Shown: positions 1-8,668 of the stretch, in pieces
Layout: every line of letters starts with the position of its first letter
Numbering within the stretch: the stretch's first letter is position 1
From: Kitasatospora aureofaciens
GTDB taxonomy: Bacteria > Actinomycetota > Actinomycetes > Streptomycetales > Streptomycetaceae
Assembly: GCF_001188955.3 (NCBI RefSeq)
Contig: NZ_JPRF03000087.1
Span: forward strand, 237,087-301,086
Length of the DNA stretch: 64,000 nt
Direction of reading: 5' to 3'
Program-made: the position numbers and the translations under genes
Notes under the pieces: model-generated
What the model was told of the DNA's origin: nothing
The model's input: only the letters and a program-made list of their open reading frames with translations
Databases searched by the model: none

Positions 1-31
1 GAGCTGGACTGAGCTCCCGGGCGTTGTTCGG

Positions 32-1612
32 TCACTTCATCAGTGCCGCGAGCAGCGGGCGGTAGTGCTCGAAGTCCGGCGTCTTCGCGCCGGCCGTCTT
101 GGCCTGCTCGTCCCAGCGGCGGACGGCCATCGCGTCGACGGCGCCCGGGAGTCGGGCGAAGTCGGCCGCCTCGCGGTCGTCCATCGGGCCGCCCTGGACG
201 GTGAGGGTGTACTTGGAGGCGGCGGACAGCTCGGCGCGGTAGCCGGGCTCGGCGGCGCACAGGTAGCGCTTGGCGGCCACGTGCAGCCGCACCGGCTCGG
301 TGACCTCCGGGCCGAACCAGCGGGCCAGCCAGTCGGCGCCGCTGTCGCTGTGATGGTTGTCCTGTCCCTGCATCAAGTCGCGCCCGCGCACGGCCCCTTG
401 GAAGTGTCCGACGTCGTGCAGCAGTGCGGCGGCGATGAGGTGGTCGGGAGCCCCGGCGGCCTCGGCAGCGGCGGCGGCCTGCAGCATGTGCTCGGCCATG
501 GTGACCGCCTCGCCCAGGTACTCCCCGGCTCCCTCGCCCGTGAACAGCTCGGCCAGCTCGTCCAGGGCGGCGGTGCGGCGGTGCAGGACGGCGAGGGTGC
601 TGTGCAGGGCGTCCAGGTCGGCGTAGCAGCCCTGGAGATGGCGCCGGCCGTCCTGCTGGAAGGCGGTACGGGCGTGCAGCAGGCGGGTGTTGTCGAAGAC
701 CAGGCAGTCGCCGGGGCCCAGGCGGAAGGTGAGCCGGAGCTCGGGGCGCAGGGTGATCGCGGCGAAGCGGCGGTAGGCGGCGTAGAAGGCCTCCACGTCG
801 TCCGCTCGGAGGGTGCCGAGCGAGCGGTTGTTGAAGCGGACCTCGCGGATCCGGCCGAGCGGGTCCACGTCGATCAGCGGGCGGTCGGCGCGCAGTTCGG
901 TGCGGCGGTCCCGGAAGACGAAGGGGACGGGAGTGCGGGTGAGGGTCTCGAAGTCCTCGGGGGCTTCGTCGCGGAGGGCCGCGGCCGCCTTGAAGCCGTC
1001 CACCAGGCCGGAGTCGCCGCCGGTCGCCGAGTTCTCCAGGCAGTGCAGCAGTTGGAGGGTGGGGACCGGGTCCCGGTAGGGGTTGTCGGTGTGCGGGGTG
1101 ATGGCCCTGTTCGTGAAGGCGAGGTTGTTCGGGTCGGGCTCGATCCGGACGTCGAACAGCTCGCCGTAGTTGGTGACCCGGACGTAGCCGAAGCTCTCGG
1201 CCACCCGCAGCACCTGGCGCTCCACCGTCGGCACCCCGCGCAGCAGCGCGAAGCCGCTGCGCCGTACGGCGGCGAGGACGGCGGCCTGCTCGGCGGGGTC
1301 GGTCAGGTACGCCTCCCAGTCGGCCCCGGGGATGCCGCGCGCGAAGTCGGCGGCCGTCCAGAGCCGCTTGCCCTGCTCGGTGCGGCCGTCGCCCGCCTCG
1401 TCCGTGTCGTGCAGCCAGGTGAGCGGGTAGCGGGAGCGGTGGCCGTCGGACCAGAGGACTTCCAGGTTGCCGTCGAGCTCCTTGCTCGCGGCGATGGCGA
1501 GGTCCGGCGGCAGATCGCTGATCTGGAACAGCTTCTGCCCGTTGCGCGGGTCCCGGCACTCGCCGCACGGGCAGTTGTCGCGCAGCCAGTAGGGCGGCGG
1601 TTGCTGGGTCAT
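32..1612 (-). CDS. Fused TmpA/TmpB-like phosphonate hydroxylase-oxygenase
   Basis: This 526-residue protein joins three parts. Residues 1-85 are the gamma-butyrobetaine-hydroxylase-type N-terminal domain with zinc cysteines in DNCPCGEC (C14, C16, C19). Residues about 105-335 are a TauD Fe(II)/2-oxoglutarate dioxygenase with the iron triad H174-x-D176 and H313. Residues about 340-526 are an HD domain. The HD part keeps the ligand spacing I recall for the diiron oxygenase PhnZ: Y365, E368, H375, H399-D400, H421, H444, K448 and D501 correspond to Y24, E27, H34, H58-D59, H80, H104, K108 and D161. TmpA hydroxylates 2-(trimethylammonio)ethylphosphonate and TmpB cleaves its C-P bond, so one chain could do both steps. 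The family assignment is solid; the substrate is inferred. Confidence 0.85.
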   Translation of the reverse strand: MTQQPPPYWLRDNCPCGECRDPRNGQKLFQISDLPPDLAIAASKELDGNLEVLWSDGHRSRYPLTWLHDTDEAGDGRTEQGKRLWTAADFARGIPGADWEAYLTDPAEQAAVLAAVRRSGFALLRGVPTVERQVLRVAESFGYVRVTNYGELFDVRIEPDPNNLAFTNRAITPHTDNPYRDPVPTLQLLHCLENSATGGDSGLVDGFKAAAALRDEAPEDFETLTRTPVPFVFRDRRTELRADRPLIDVDPLGRIREVRFNNRSLGTLRADDVEAFYAAYRRFAAITLRPELRLTFRLGPGDCLVFDNTRLLHARTAFQQDGRRHLQGCYADLDALHSTLAVLHRRTAALDELAELFTGEGAGEYLGEAVTMAEHMLQAAAAAEAAGAPDHLIAAALLHDVGHFQGAVRGRDLMQGQDNHHSDSGADWLARWFGPEVTEPVRLHVAAKRYLCAAEPGYRAELSAASKYTLTVQGGPMDDREAADFARLPGAVDAMAVRRWDEQAKTAGAKTPDFEHYRPLLAALMK

Positions 1613-1770
1613 GGGTCTCCTCCTGGGCTGAGTTGTACAGCCAACTTCACCTCTCGAGGAGCTTGCCGCTCCCCGGTGAGTTCCGCGTGCCGGTCGGATG
1701 AACGTCCGGGGAACGGTCCGTCGGGACCGCCGTCAAATCCCTTGCGCCGACGGCTTCGACCTGCTCGGAT

Positions 1771-2412
1771 ATGCCAGTGCCCGATCAAGATCAACACCAG
1801 GACGTCGACGTCCTGGTGGACATGACCCCCGTCGCCCCCGTCCCGACCGTGGCCCCATCGCCGGGCTCACGCCAGCGGCTCTGGCTGACCCTGGGCGCCT
1901 TCGGGTTCGCCGCCTTCATCGCCCTCGCGCTTGCCTTCGCCCACGACACGGCCAGCCTCGGCGCGTACCGCTACAACCCGCCGGAGGAGTTCCTGGGGCT
2001 GCCGCGCCTCCCCGCAGGGCAGATCCCCAAGGCGTCGACGGTCGCCAGGGGCGTGAAGGTCACCGGTTACCAGACCTCGGACAGGTCGCGCACCGTCGCC
2101 GTCACCGTCCGCGAGCTGCCCATCGTCTCGCCCTCGGCCACGGTCGACACGGTGATCACCGAGTCGACCACCGGCTTGCACGTCGAGAGCGTGCGCACCG
2201 TCGACCCGGGTGAACGCGGCGGCGTCATGAAGTGCGGCCACACCAGCGGCATGAAGAAGGCGGGGAAGCCCCAGGACATGGCCTTCTGCGTCTGGGCCGA
2301 CGGCAGCATGTGGGCCGTCTACGGAGAGCACGGCGACGACGTCACGCTCGACACGGACGACCTGGCTAACGACGCCCGCAAGTTCCGCCACCTCGCCGAG
2401 GTGCGGGCCTGA
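1771..2412 (+). CDS. Hypothetical single-pass membrane protein
   Basis: I do not recognise a family. The 213-residue product has a polar N-terminus, one hydrophobic segment (about residues 38-58) and an extracytoplasmic part with two cysteines (in MKCGHT and AFCVWAD) that could form a disulfide. The C-terminal region alternates strand-like stretches with a CVWADGSM-type segment like that in other small actinobacterial membrane proteins of unknown role. The start is uncertain. ATG 1771 has no clear ribosome site; ATG 1822 lies directly behind the 24-bp palindrome and would give 196 residues. The gene is divergent from the phosphonate oxygenase. Confidence 0.65.
   Translation: MPVPDQDQHQDVDVLVDMTPVAPVPTVAPSPGSRQRLWLTLGAFGFAAFIALALAFAHDTASLGAYRYNPPEEFLGLPRLPAGQIPKASTVARGVKVTGYQTSDRSRTVAVTVRELPIVSPSATVDTVITESTTGLHVESVRTVDPGERGGVMKCGHTSGMKKAGKPQDMAFCVWADGSMWAVYGEHGDDVTLDTDDLANDARKFRHLAEVRA
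1795..1818. promoter_or_regulatory. Perfect 24-bp palindrome
   Basis: Two 12-base arms (CACCAGGACGTC and its reverse complement) meet with no spacer. The palindrome lies just before the in-frame ATG at 1822 and inside the reading frame if translation starts at 1771. A spacerless symmetric site suits an operator better than a terminator. No regulator gene is adjacent. Confidence 0.4.
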
Positions 2413-2648
2413 TGGCCGAGCACGAGCAGACCGCCGACACCGACCGCCGTCACCGGCGTCCCGGCCGACGTCGCCCCCGCCGGGCGGCCCCGTTCCGGGC
2501 ATTCTGGGGCGGGCCCACATGCCGTGAGCCGCTGCCACCGTTCGGGTGAGGGCGCAGCTCGGAGGGTGTTTCGGGGTGAAGGGACCAGCCCGGGCTGCGG
2601 CACTGTCGGGGTGGACTCCCTCCCCCCGATGCGAGAGGCGGCTGTGCC

Positions 2649-4289
2649 GTGGGCCAATCCGATACCACCTCATCGCCCCCCGCGGGGCACGGCGGGCTGA
2701 AGCGTGAGGTCGGCCTCGCCGGGCTGCTCTGGGCGTCGGTCGGGGCGATCATCGGGTCCGGCTGGCTGTTCGGGGCGCAGAAGGCGGCGGTGGCGGCCGG
2801 GCCCGCCGCCCTGCTCTCCTGGGGCATCGGTGCGGTGGCGATCGTCCTGCTGGCGCTGGTCCACGCGGAGCTGGGCGGGCTGTTCCCGGTCGCGGGCGGC
2901 ACCGCGCGCTACCCCCACTACGCCTTCGGTGGCTTCGCCGGGATGTCGTTCGGCTGGTTCACCTGGCTGCAGGCGGCGACCATCGCGCCGATCGAGGTGC
3001 AGGCGATGATCAACTACGCCCAGCACTGGTCCTGGGCGGACGGCTTCCTGAACAAGGACCTGACGCTGACCGCGACGGGATTCGTGGTCGCCGCCGTGCT
3101 GATGGGTGTGTTCGTCGCGATCAACTTCCTCGGTGTCCGACTGCTCGCCCACACCAACAGCGCCGCCACCGTCTGGAAGGTCGCGATCCCGGTCCTGACG
3201 ATCTTCGCGCTCGGGATCACCGGGTTCAACGGCTCCAACTTCACCGTGCACGGGTTCGCGCCGGACGGCGCCAAGGGCGTGCTGGCGGCGATCAGCAGCA
3301 GCGGGGTGATCTTCGCGCTGCTCGGGTTCGAGCAGGCCATCCAGTGGGCGGGGGAGAGTCGCAACCCCCGCAAGGACATTCCCCGGGCGGTGATCGGCTC
3401 GGTGGTGATCGGCACGATCATCTACGTGATGCTCCAGGTGGTGTTCATCGGCGCGCTGCCGCCGGAGACCGTCGCGGGCGGCTGGACCAAGCTCACCTAC
3501 CCCGGCGTCAGCGGCCCGTTCGCGGGCCTCGCGACGCTGATCGGCCTGGGCTGGCTGGCCACGATCCTGTTCATCGACGCGGTGGTCTCACCGGCCGGCA
3601 CCGGGCTGGTCTACATCACCTCCAGCTCGCGGGTCACCTACGGCCTCAGCCGCAACGGCTACGCGCCGCGGGCCCTCCAGTACACCGACCGCAACTCGGT
3701 GCCCTGGCTCGGGCTGCTCATCGCCTGGATCGCCGGGGTGATCTGCTTCCTGCCGTTCCCGAGCTGGCAGCGGCTGGTCGGCTTCATCACCTCGGCCGTC
3801 GTGCTGATGTACGCGGGCGCGCCGCTGGCCTTCGGGGTGCTGCGCAAGCGGTTGCCGGGGATGGAGCGCTCGTACAACCTGCCGGGTGGCACGGTCGTCT
3901 CGCCGATCGCCTTCGTGGTGGCGAGCCTGGTCATCTACTGGGCGGGCTGGGACACCCTGTGGCGCCTCGGGCTGGCGATCGTGATCGGGTACCTGCTGCT
4001 CGGCGGGTACTCCGCGTACGCCGCCTCGAAGGGGGTGCCGAACGCGCCGCGGATGGACTTCAGGGCGGGGCAGTGGCTGCCCGTCTACCTCATCGGGATG
4101 GGGATCGTCTCCTGGCAGGGCAGCTTCGGCGTGGGCGCGCAGGGGAACCTGCCGCTGTGGTGGGACATCGGGGTGGTGGTGGTGTTCTCGCTGGTCGTCT
4201 ACTACTGGGCGCTGTCCGTCGCCCTGCCGGCGGAGGACATCGAGCGGAACATCCGCGGCGTCGAGGTGGTGGACGCGGGCGGACACTGA
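2649..4289 (+). CDS. APC-superfamily amino acid permease
   Basis: A 546-residue integral membrane protein of the amino acid-polyamine-organocation superfamily that should import an amino acid or amine by proton or ion coupling. Residues 17-45 hold the TM1 unwound-helix signature with GAIIGSGWLFG. About 12-13 hydrophobic segments follow, with a family-typical ITSSSRVTYGLSRNG stretch near residue 330. The GTG start directly follows the GCGGCTGTGCC leader and has no strong ribosome site. The gene converges on the aminotransferase at 4346 across a strong hairpin. Lying next to an oxygenase for a trimethylammonium-type phosphonate, it may carry an amine-like substrate, but that is inference. Confidence 0.9.
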   Translation: MGQSDTTSSPPAGHGGLKREVGLAGLLWASVGAIIGSGWLFGAQKAAVAAGPAALLSWGIGAVAIVLLALVHAELGGLFPVAGGTARYPHYAFGGFAGMSFGWFTWLQAATIAPIEVQAMINYAQHWSWADGFLNKDLTLTATGFVVAAVLMGVFVAINFLGVRLLAHTNSAATVWKVAIPVLTIFALGITGFNGSNFTVHGFAPDGAKGVLAAISSSGVIFALLGFEQAIQWAGESRNPRKDIPRAVIGSVVIGTIIYVMLQVVFIGALPPETVAGGWTKLTYPGVSGPFAGLATLIGLGWLATILFIDAVVSPAGTGLVYITSSSRVTYGLSRNGYAPRALQYTDRNSVPWLGLLIAWIAGVICFLPFPSWQRLVGFITSAVVLMYAGAPLAFGVLRKRLPGMERSYNLPGGTVVSPIAFVVASLVIYWAGWDTLWRLGLAIVIGYLLLGGYSAYAASKGVPNAPRMDFRAGQWLPVYLIGMGIVSWQGSFGVGAQGNLPLWWDIGVVVVFSLVVYYWALSVALPAEDIERNIRGVEVVDAGGH

Positions 4290-4304
4290 CCTTCCCGGTC
4301 TGCG

Positions 4305-4336
4305 GCGGCCCCCGGTTCGTCCGAACCGGGGGCCGC
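4305..4336. terminator. Bidirectional hairpin terminator
   Basis: A perfect 15-bp inverted repeat (arms 4305-4319 and 4322-4336, 2-nt loop) sits in the 56-bp gap between two convergent genes. It has no T-run, as is usual in this GC range. Confidence 0.85.
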
Positions 4337-4345
4337 TCGCTTGTG

Positions 4346-5425
4346 TCAGACAGTCGCGTCCCAGGCCGCCTCGGCGGCCGCCAGGGCCTTCGCGCCGTCG
4401 GCCTCCGTGGCGTCGGCGAGCGCGGTGAGGCAGGCGCGGACGGTGTCCAGCCCGGACGCCTGGCCGTAGTGGTTGACCCGCAGCATCTCCGCGGCCAGCG
4501 CACCGCCGCCGGGCTGGATCGGCAGCGCGGGGTCGAGGGTGGCGGCGAGTTCGGCGGCGTGCAGGCCGGCCGGGGTGCGCACGGTGGTGGCGACCGGGGC
4601 CGCGTGGGCGTCCTCGCGGACGAACGGGGTCAGCGTGCCGAGCGCGCGCACGCCGGCCCGGGTGGCGGCGGAGGCGGCGCGGTGGCGGGCGATCACGGTC
4701 GGCAGGCCGTCGGCGGCGATCCGGTCCAGGCAGGCGCCGAGCGCGAGCATCTCCAACTGGGCCGGGGCGTGCGGGAGTACGGTGCGCCCGGCGTCCGTCC
4801 AGCGCTCCTTCCAGTCGAGCAGCGAGAGGTAGGAGCGGCGCGGGGCGGCCGGGTTGGCGGCGATCCGCTCCCAGGCGCGCCCGGAGACGGAGACGGCGGA
4901 GACCCCGGCCGGGCCGCCCATCGCCTTCTGGCCGCCGATCACGCACAGGTCGATGCCCCACTCGTCGGTGAGCAGCGGCTCGGCGGCGACCGAGGCGACC
5001 GCGTCGAGCATCAGCAGGGCGCCGTGCTCGCGGACCGCGGCGGCGATCTCGGCGACCGGGTTGGTGTTGCCGGTGGCGGCCTCGGCGTGCACCAGGGAGA
5101 CGAAGTCGATCTCGGGGTGGCTCTCGAGCGCCTCGGCGACCTGCTGAGCGCTCACCGCGCTGTCGAACGGCACGGCGAGGTCGACGACCGTGGCCCCGCA
5201 GGAGCGCAGCCAGTTGCCGAAGGTCTGCCCGTACGGGCCGGTGACGATGTTGAGTGCGGTGGAGCCGGGGTGGGCGGCGCCGCGGATCGCGGCCTCCAGC
5301 GGGAGCAGGGCCTCACCCTGGGTGACGATGACGTCGGCTTCGGTGTGCAGCAGCGCGGCCACCTGGTCCTCGATCGCCGCGAACCCGGCGGCGCTGAGCG
5401 GGGGGAGGTCGAGGAAGTGGCTCAC
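4346..5425 (-). CDS. Class V PLP-dependent aminotransferase
   Basis: A 359-residue fold-type I, class V aminotransferase of the alanine-glyoxylate/serine-pyruvate/phosphonoaminotransferase group. D141 (in LMLDAVAS) should bind the pyridine nitrogen and K167 (in GGQKAMGG) should form the Schiff base. I chose the GTG at 5425, which begins MSHFLDLPPL, because a GAAAGG ribosome site precedes it; an ATG 54 nt upstream would add a basic, non-conserved leader. It converges on the APC permease. The class includes 2-aminoethylphosphonate-pyruvate transaminase, so a role with the nearby phosphonate oxygenase is possible but unproven. Confidence 0.85.
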   Translation of the reverse strand: MSHFLDLPPLSAAGFAAIEDQVAALLHTEADVIVTQGEALLPLEAAIRGAAHPGSTALNIVTGPYGQTFGNWLRSCGATVVDLAVPFDSAVSAQQVAEALESHPEIDFVSLVHAEAATGNTNPVAEIAAAVREHGALLMLDAVASVAAEPLLTDEWGIDLCVIGGQKAMGGPAGVSAVSVSGRAWERIAANPAAPRRSYLSLLDWKERWTDAGRTVLPHAPAQLEMLALGACLDRIAADGLPTVIARHRAASAATRAGVRALGTLTPFVREDAHAAPVATTVRTPAGLHAAELAATLDPALPIQPGGGALAAEMLRVNHYGQASGLDTVRACLTALADATEADGAKALAAAEAAWDATV

Positions 5426-5522
5426 GGCATGCGGCCTTTCGCAGCGGGGACGACGGGTGCGGCAACGAGTCTGCCGCATTCTGACTGCTTACACGGAACC
5501 CGCCCGTCGGTAGAGTGCGGCC

Positions 5523-6614
5523 ATGAGTGATGGCGCGGTGCTGCACGTCCGGGGTCGGGTGCTGGTCGGTCCGGAGGAGGTCCGGGACGAACTCTGGGTG
5601 GTGGACGGCCGGGTGAGCTTCACCCGCCCGCCGACCGTCGAAGACGTCCGGACGGTGACCGGCTGGGTACTGCCCGGCCTGGTGGACGCGCACTGCCACG
5701 TCGGACTGGACGCGCACGGTGCCGTGGACGCGGAGACCAGCGAGAAGCAGGCGCTCACCGACCGTGACGCCGGCACCCTGCTGATCCGCGACGCCGGTTC
5801 GGCCGCCGACACTCGCTGGATCGACGAGCGCGAGGACCTGCCCCGGATCATCCGGGCCGGGCGGCACATCGCCCGCACCCGCCGCTACATCCGCAACTAC
5901 GCCCACGAGATCGAGCCCGGCGACCTCGCCGCGTACGTGCGGGCCGAGGCCCGGCGAGGCGACGGCTGGGTGAAGCTGGTCGGCGACTGGATCGACCGGG
6001 AGCGCGGCGACCTCGCCGCCTGCTGGCCCGGCGACGCACTGGCCGAGGCGATCGCGGCGGCGCACGAGGAGGGGGCGCGGGTCACCGCGCACTGCTTCGC
6101 GGCCGAGTCGCTGCCGGACCTGCTGACGGCCGGGATCGACTGCGTCGAGCACGCCACCGGGCTGACCGAGGAGTTGATCCCGGCCTTCGCCGAGCGCGGG
6201 GTGGCCATCGTCCCGACGCTGGTCAACATCGCCACCTTCCCGGCGTTGGCGGCCGGCGGGGAGGCCAAGTTCCCGGCCTGGTCGGCGCACATGCGGCGGC
6301 TGCACGAGCGCCGCTACGACACCGTCGGCGCCGCGCACGACGCGGGCATCCCGGTGTTCGTCGGCACGGACGCGGGCGGCTCGCTGGCGCACGGGCTGGT
6401 CGCGGACGAGGTGGCGGAGCTGGTGAAGGCGGGGCTGAGCCCGGCCGAGGCGCTGTCGGCGGCGAGTTGGGGAGCACGGGCGTGGCTCGGGCGGCCGGGG
6501 CTGGAGGAGGGCGCGCCGGCCGACTTCGTGGTGTACGCGGAGGACCCGCGGGCGGACGTGCGGGTGCTCGCGGACCCGCTGCTGGTGGTGCTGCGGGGGC
6601 GGCCGGTGGGGTGA
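5523..6614 (+). CDS. Metal-dependent amidohydrolase, imidazolonepropionase/prolidase-like
   Basis: A 363-residue amidohydrolase-superfamily TIM barrel. The metal ligands are visible in order: HxH in DAHCHVG (about residue 60), a candidate carbamylated lysine in WVKLVGDW, histidines in TAHCFA and CVEHATG, and the catalytic Asp in GTDAGG. It should hydrolyse an amide bond in a small cytoplasmic substrate such as a dipeptide or cyclic amide; the substrate cannot be read from the sequence. It is divergent from the aminotransferase (98-bp gap) and lies 60 bp before ung. Confidence 0.85.
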   Translation: MSDGAVLHVRGRVLVGPEEVRDELWVVDGRVSFTRPPTVEDVRTVTGWVLPGLVDAHCHVGLDAHGAVDAETSEKQALTDRDAGTLLIRDAGSAADTRWIDEREDLPRIIRAGRHIARTRRYIRNYAHEIEPGDLAAYVRAEARRGDGWVKLVGDWIDRERGDLAACWPGDALAEAIAAAHEEGARVTAHCFAAESLPDLLTAGIDCVEHATGLTEELIPAFAERGVAIVPTLVNIATFPALAAGGEAKFPAWSAHMRRLHERRYDTVGAAHDAGIPVFVGTDAGGSLAHGLVADEVAELVKAGLSPAEALSAASWGARAWLGRPGLEEGAPADFVVYAEDPRADVRVLADPLLVVLRGRPVG

Positions 6615-6674
6615 CCCCGCGCGGTGATCGTTCGCGGTGACGCCCTGTCGGTATCGGCCGATAGGGTGACGCCC

Positions 6675-7352
6675 ATGGCACCGCGTCCACTGAATGAGAT
6701 CGTCGAGCCCGGTTGGGCCGCCGCCCTGGAGCCCGTCGCCGGCCGGGTCGCCGCGATGGGCGACTTCCTGCGCGCCGAGATCGCCGCCGGTCGTACCTAC
6801 CTGCCCTCCGGGCCGAACGTGCTGCGGGCCTTCCAGCAGCCCCTGGCCGACGTGCGGGTGCTGATCGTCGGGCAGGATCCGTACCCGACCCCCGGCCACG
6901 CCGTCGGGCTCAGCTTCTCGGTGGGGCCGGAGGTGCGACCGATCCCGGCGAGCCTGATCAACATCTTCCAGGAGTACGGCAACGACCTCGGCCTGCCGCA
7001 GCCCTCCAACGGTGACCTCACCCCGTGGACGAACCAGGGCGTGCTGCTGCTCAACCGGGCGCTGACCACCGCCCCGCGCAAGCCCGCCGCGCACCGGGGC
7101 AAGGGCTGGGAGGAGGTCACCGAACAGGCGATCCGGGCGCTGGTGGCGCGCGGCGGCCCGCTGGTGGCGATCCTCTGGGGCCGCGACGCCCGTAACCTCC
7201 GGCCGCTGCTCGGGGACGTCCCGGCGATCGAGTCGGCGCACCCGAGCCCGTACTCGGCCAGTAGCGGCTTCTTCGGCTCGCGTCCGTTCAGCCGGGCGAA
7301 CGAGCTGCTGGTGCGACAGGGCGCGCAGCCGGTGGACTGGCGGCTGCCGTAG
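6675..7352 (+). CDS. ung: Uracil-DNA glycosylase, family 1
   Basis: A 225-residue enzyme that removes uracil from DNA to start base-excision repair. The water-activating loop GQDPYPTPGHAVGLSFS carries the catalytic Asp (D68), and the DNA-intercalation loop HPSPYSA carries the catalytic His (H189). I chose ATG 6675 over an in-frame ATG 51 nt upstream because it gives the usual family length; the sequence before it is not conserved-looking. Actinobacteria commonly have more than one family 1 paralogue. Confidence 0.95.
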   Translation: MAPRPLNEIVEPGWAAALEPVAGRVAAMGDFLRAEIAAGRTYLPSGPNVLRAFQQPLADVRVLIVGQDPYPTPGHAVGLSFSVGPEVRPIPASLINIFQEYGNDLGLPQPSNGDLTPWTNQGVLLLNRALTTAPRKPAAHRGKGWEEVTEQAIRALVARGGPLVAILWGRDARNLRPLLGDVPAIESAHPSPYSASSGFFGSRPFSRANELLVRQGAQPVDWRLP

Positions 7353-7518
7353 GGGAGTTGACGCGTCCGGGCGGCGCCGCGCCGGCCCGTAGCAGATCCG
7401 GGTCGGTGCGGAACGTCAATCTCACTCCAACGGGTGAAACGACGTTCTGTGGTGCTCATGTGACGGATCGTTCGAGAAGACTGGCGGCTCATCGTTTCAT
7501 CTGCCTTGAGGTATCGCC

Positions 7519-8478
7519 TTGTCTTCTCGTCGAATCGTTTCTGCCGCCGCCGCCACGGTGGCGTGCACGCTGCTCACCGCCGCGCCCGTCCAGGCGGCTC
7601 CTGCGCCGGGGGCCTCCTCACCGGGCAAGGCGCGCGCCGTCACCGCCGAAGTCGCCCTGGACGTCAAGCTGTTGAACAACGCCGTGGACGTCCCGGTGGA
7701 CATCGCGCTCAACAAGGTGGAGACACCCGCGCAGCGCGACGGTTCCGTCCTCACCGCCAAGGTCGACGGCGTCGACCAGCGCGGCCCGGTCGAACTGGTC
7801 AAGGCCGACGTCGGCAAGTCCGTCACCCGCTCCGACGCCAAGGGCACCGCCGCCTCCGTCAAGCTGGTCAACGCCGACGTACACGCCCCCGGCCTGCCCA
7901 CCACCGCGCTGCTCGGCCTGGAGGCGATGAGCGCCGAGGTCACCTGCCCGGTCGACGGGCAACCGACCGCGAACGTGGTCGCGCCCGCAAAGCTGACCGT
8001 GCTGGGCAAGCCCGTCACCGTCGGGCTGTACGGCCCGACCAAGGTGGACGTGCCGCTGGTCGGCAGCGTGTCGGTGGAGTTCTCCAGGAAGACCACCACC
8101 ACGACCACCGCCGCCGCCTCGGCCCTGGAGGTGCAGGTGGAGGTGAACCCGCTGAACCTGAACGTCGCCAAGGTCACCGGCACGGTCACCGTCGCGTCGG
8201 TGAGCTGCGAGAAGCCCGGCGCCCCCGCGCCCACGGACACCCCGAGCGCGGCGCCCAGCGCCCAGCCGGTCGCCGACACCACCACCTCGCCGGCCGCGGT
8301 GCCGCAGGCGGCGGTGGAGAAGCCCGGGAAGGGCGGGAAGCCCGAGACGCTCGCCAGCACCGGCGGCAGCAGCGCTACCGGCCCGCTGGCCGCCGGGGCC
8401 GCCGCCCTGGTCGCGGGCGGCGCGGCCGCCCTGTGGGCCACCCGGCGCCGCCGGGCCGCGCACGCCCGTCGGCCCTGA
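7519..8478 (+). CDS. Sortase-anchored surface protein (SCO1860-like, LAxTG)
   Basis: A 319-residue exported protein. Residues 1-26 are a signal peptide with a likely cut after PVQA. Residues about 40-230 form a beta-rich domain with two cysteines (C143, C230), followed by a Pro/Thr/Ala linker. The C-terminus is a complete sorting signal: LASTG (278-282), a hydrophobic span and an RRRR tail. LAxTG is the class E sortase motif of streptomycetes, so the protein should be covalently attached to peptidoglycan. The start is TTG 7519 with a TTGAGG ribosome site 8 nt upstream. The function of the folded domain is not known. Confidence 0.85.
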   Translation: MSSRRIVSAAAATVACTLLTAAPVQAAPAPGASSPGKARAVTAEVALDVKLLNNAVDVPVDIALNKVETPAQRDGSVLTAKVDGVDQRGPVELVKADVGKSVTRSDAKGTAASVKLVNADVHAPGLPTTALLGLEAMSAEVTCPVDGQPTANVVAPAKLTVLGKPVTVGLYGPTKVDVPLVGSVSVEFSRKTTTTTTAAASALEVQVEVNPLNLNVAKVTGTVTVASVSCEKPGAPAPTDTPSAAPSAQPVADTTTSPAAVPQAAVEKPGKGGKPETLASTGGSSATGPLAAGAAALVAGGAAALWATRRRRAAHARRP

Positions 8479-8582
8479 GCGCTCCCGCGGGCCGCTCCCG
8501 GCCACCCGGAGCGGTGCGGGGTGCCACGCCCGGCACTCCCGCACCGTAACCGTGCCAACGCGGACGGTTGGTTCACATGCGC

Positions 8583-8609
8583 GTTACACGAGAGGAACAA
8601 CCGGGAAAC
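8583..8609 (+). promoter_or_regulatory. Putative GlnR-binding site of glnII
   Basis: GTTAC, GGAAC and GAAAC occur in register with 6-nt spacers (8583-8587, 8594-8598, 8605-8609). This fits the a-n6-b arrangement of the actinobacterial nitrogen regulator GlnR, and TTCAC lies one further register upstream. The site ends 59 nt before the glnII start. Confidence 0.5.
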
Positions 8610-8668
8610 GGCGGCTTGCGACGCTACGCGGGCACCCACCCCCACCCAGCAATGCGAGGGACCCAGTC

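Noticed and set aside
1..12. End of an upstream plus-strand gene (GAG CTG GAC TGA)
   Set aside because: Four codons are too few to call; it cannot be told from chance.
8552..8668. N-terminal extension of GlnII
   Set aside because: It would translate the GlnR-like site and leader; GTG 8669 has a ribosome site and the family N-terminus.
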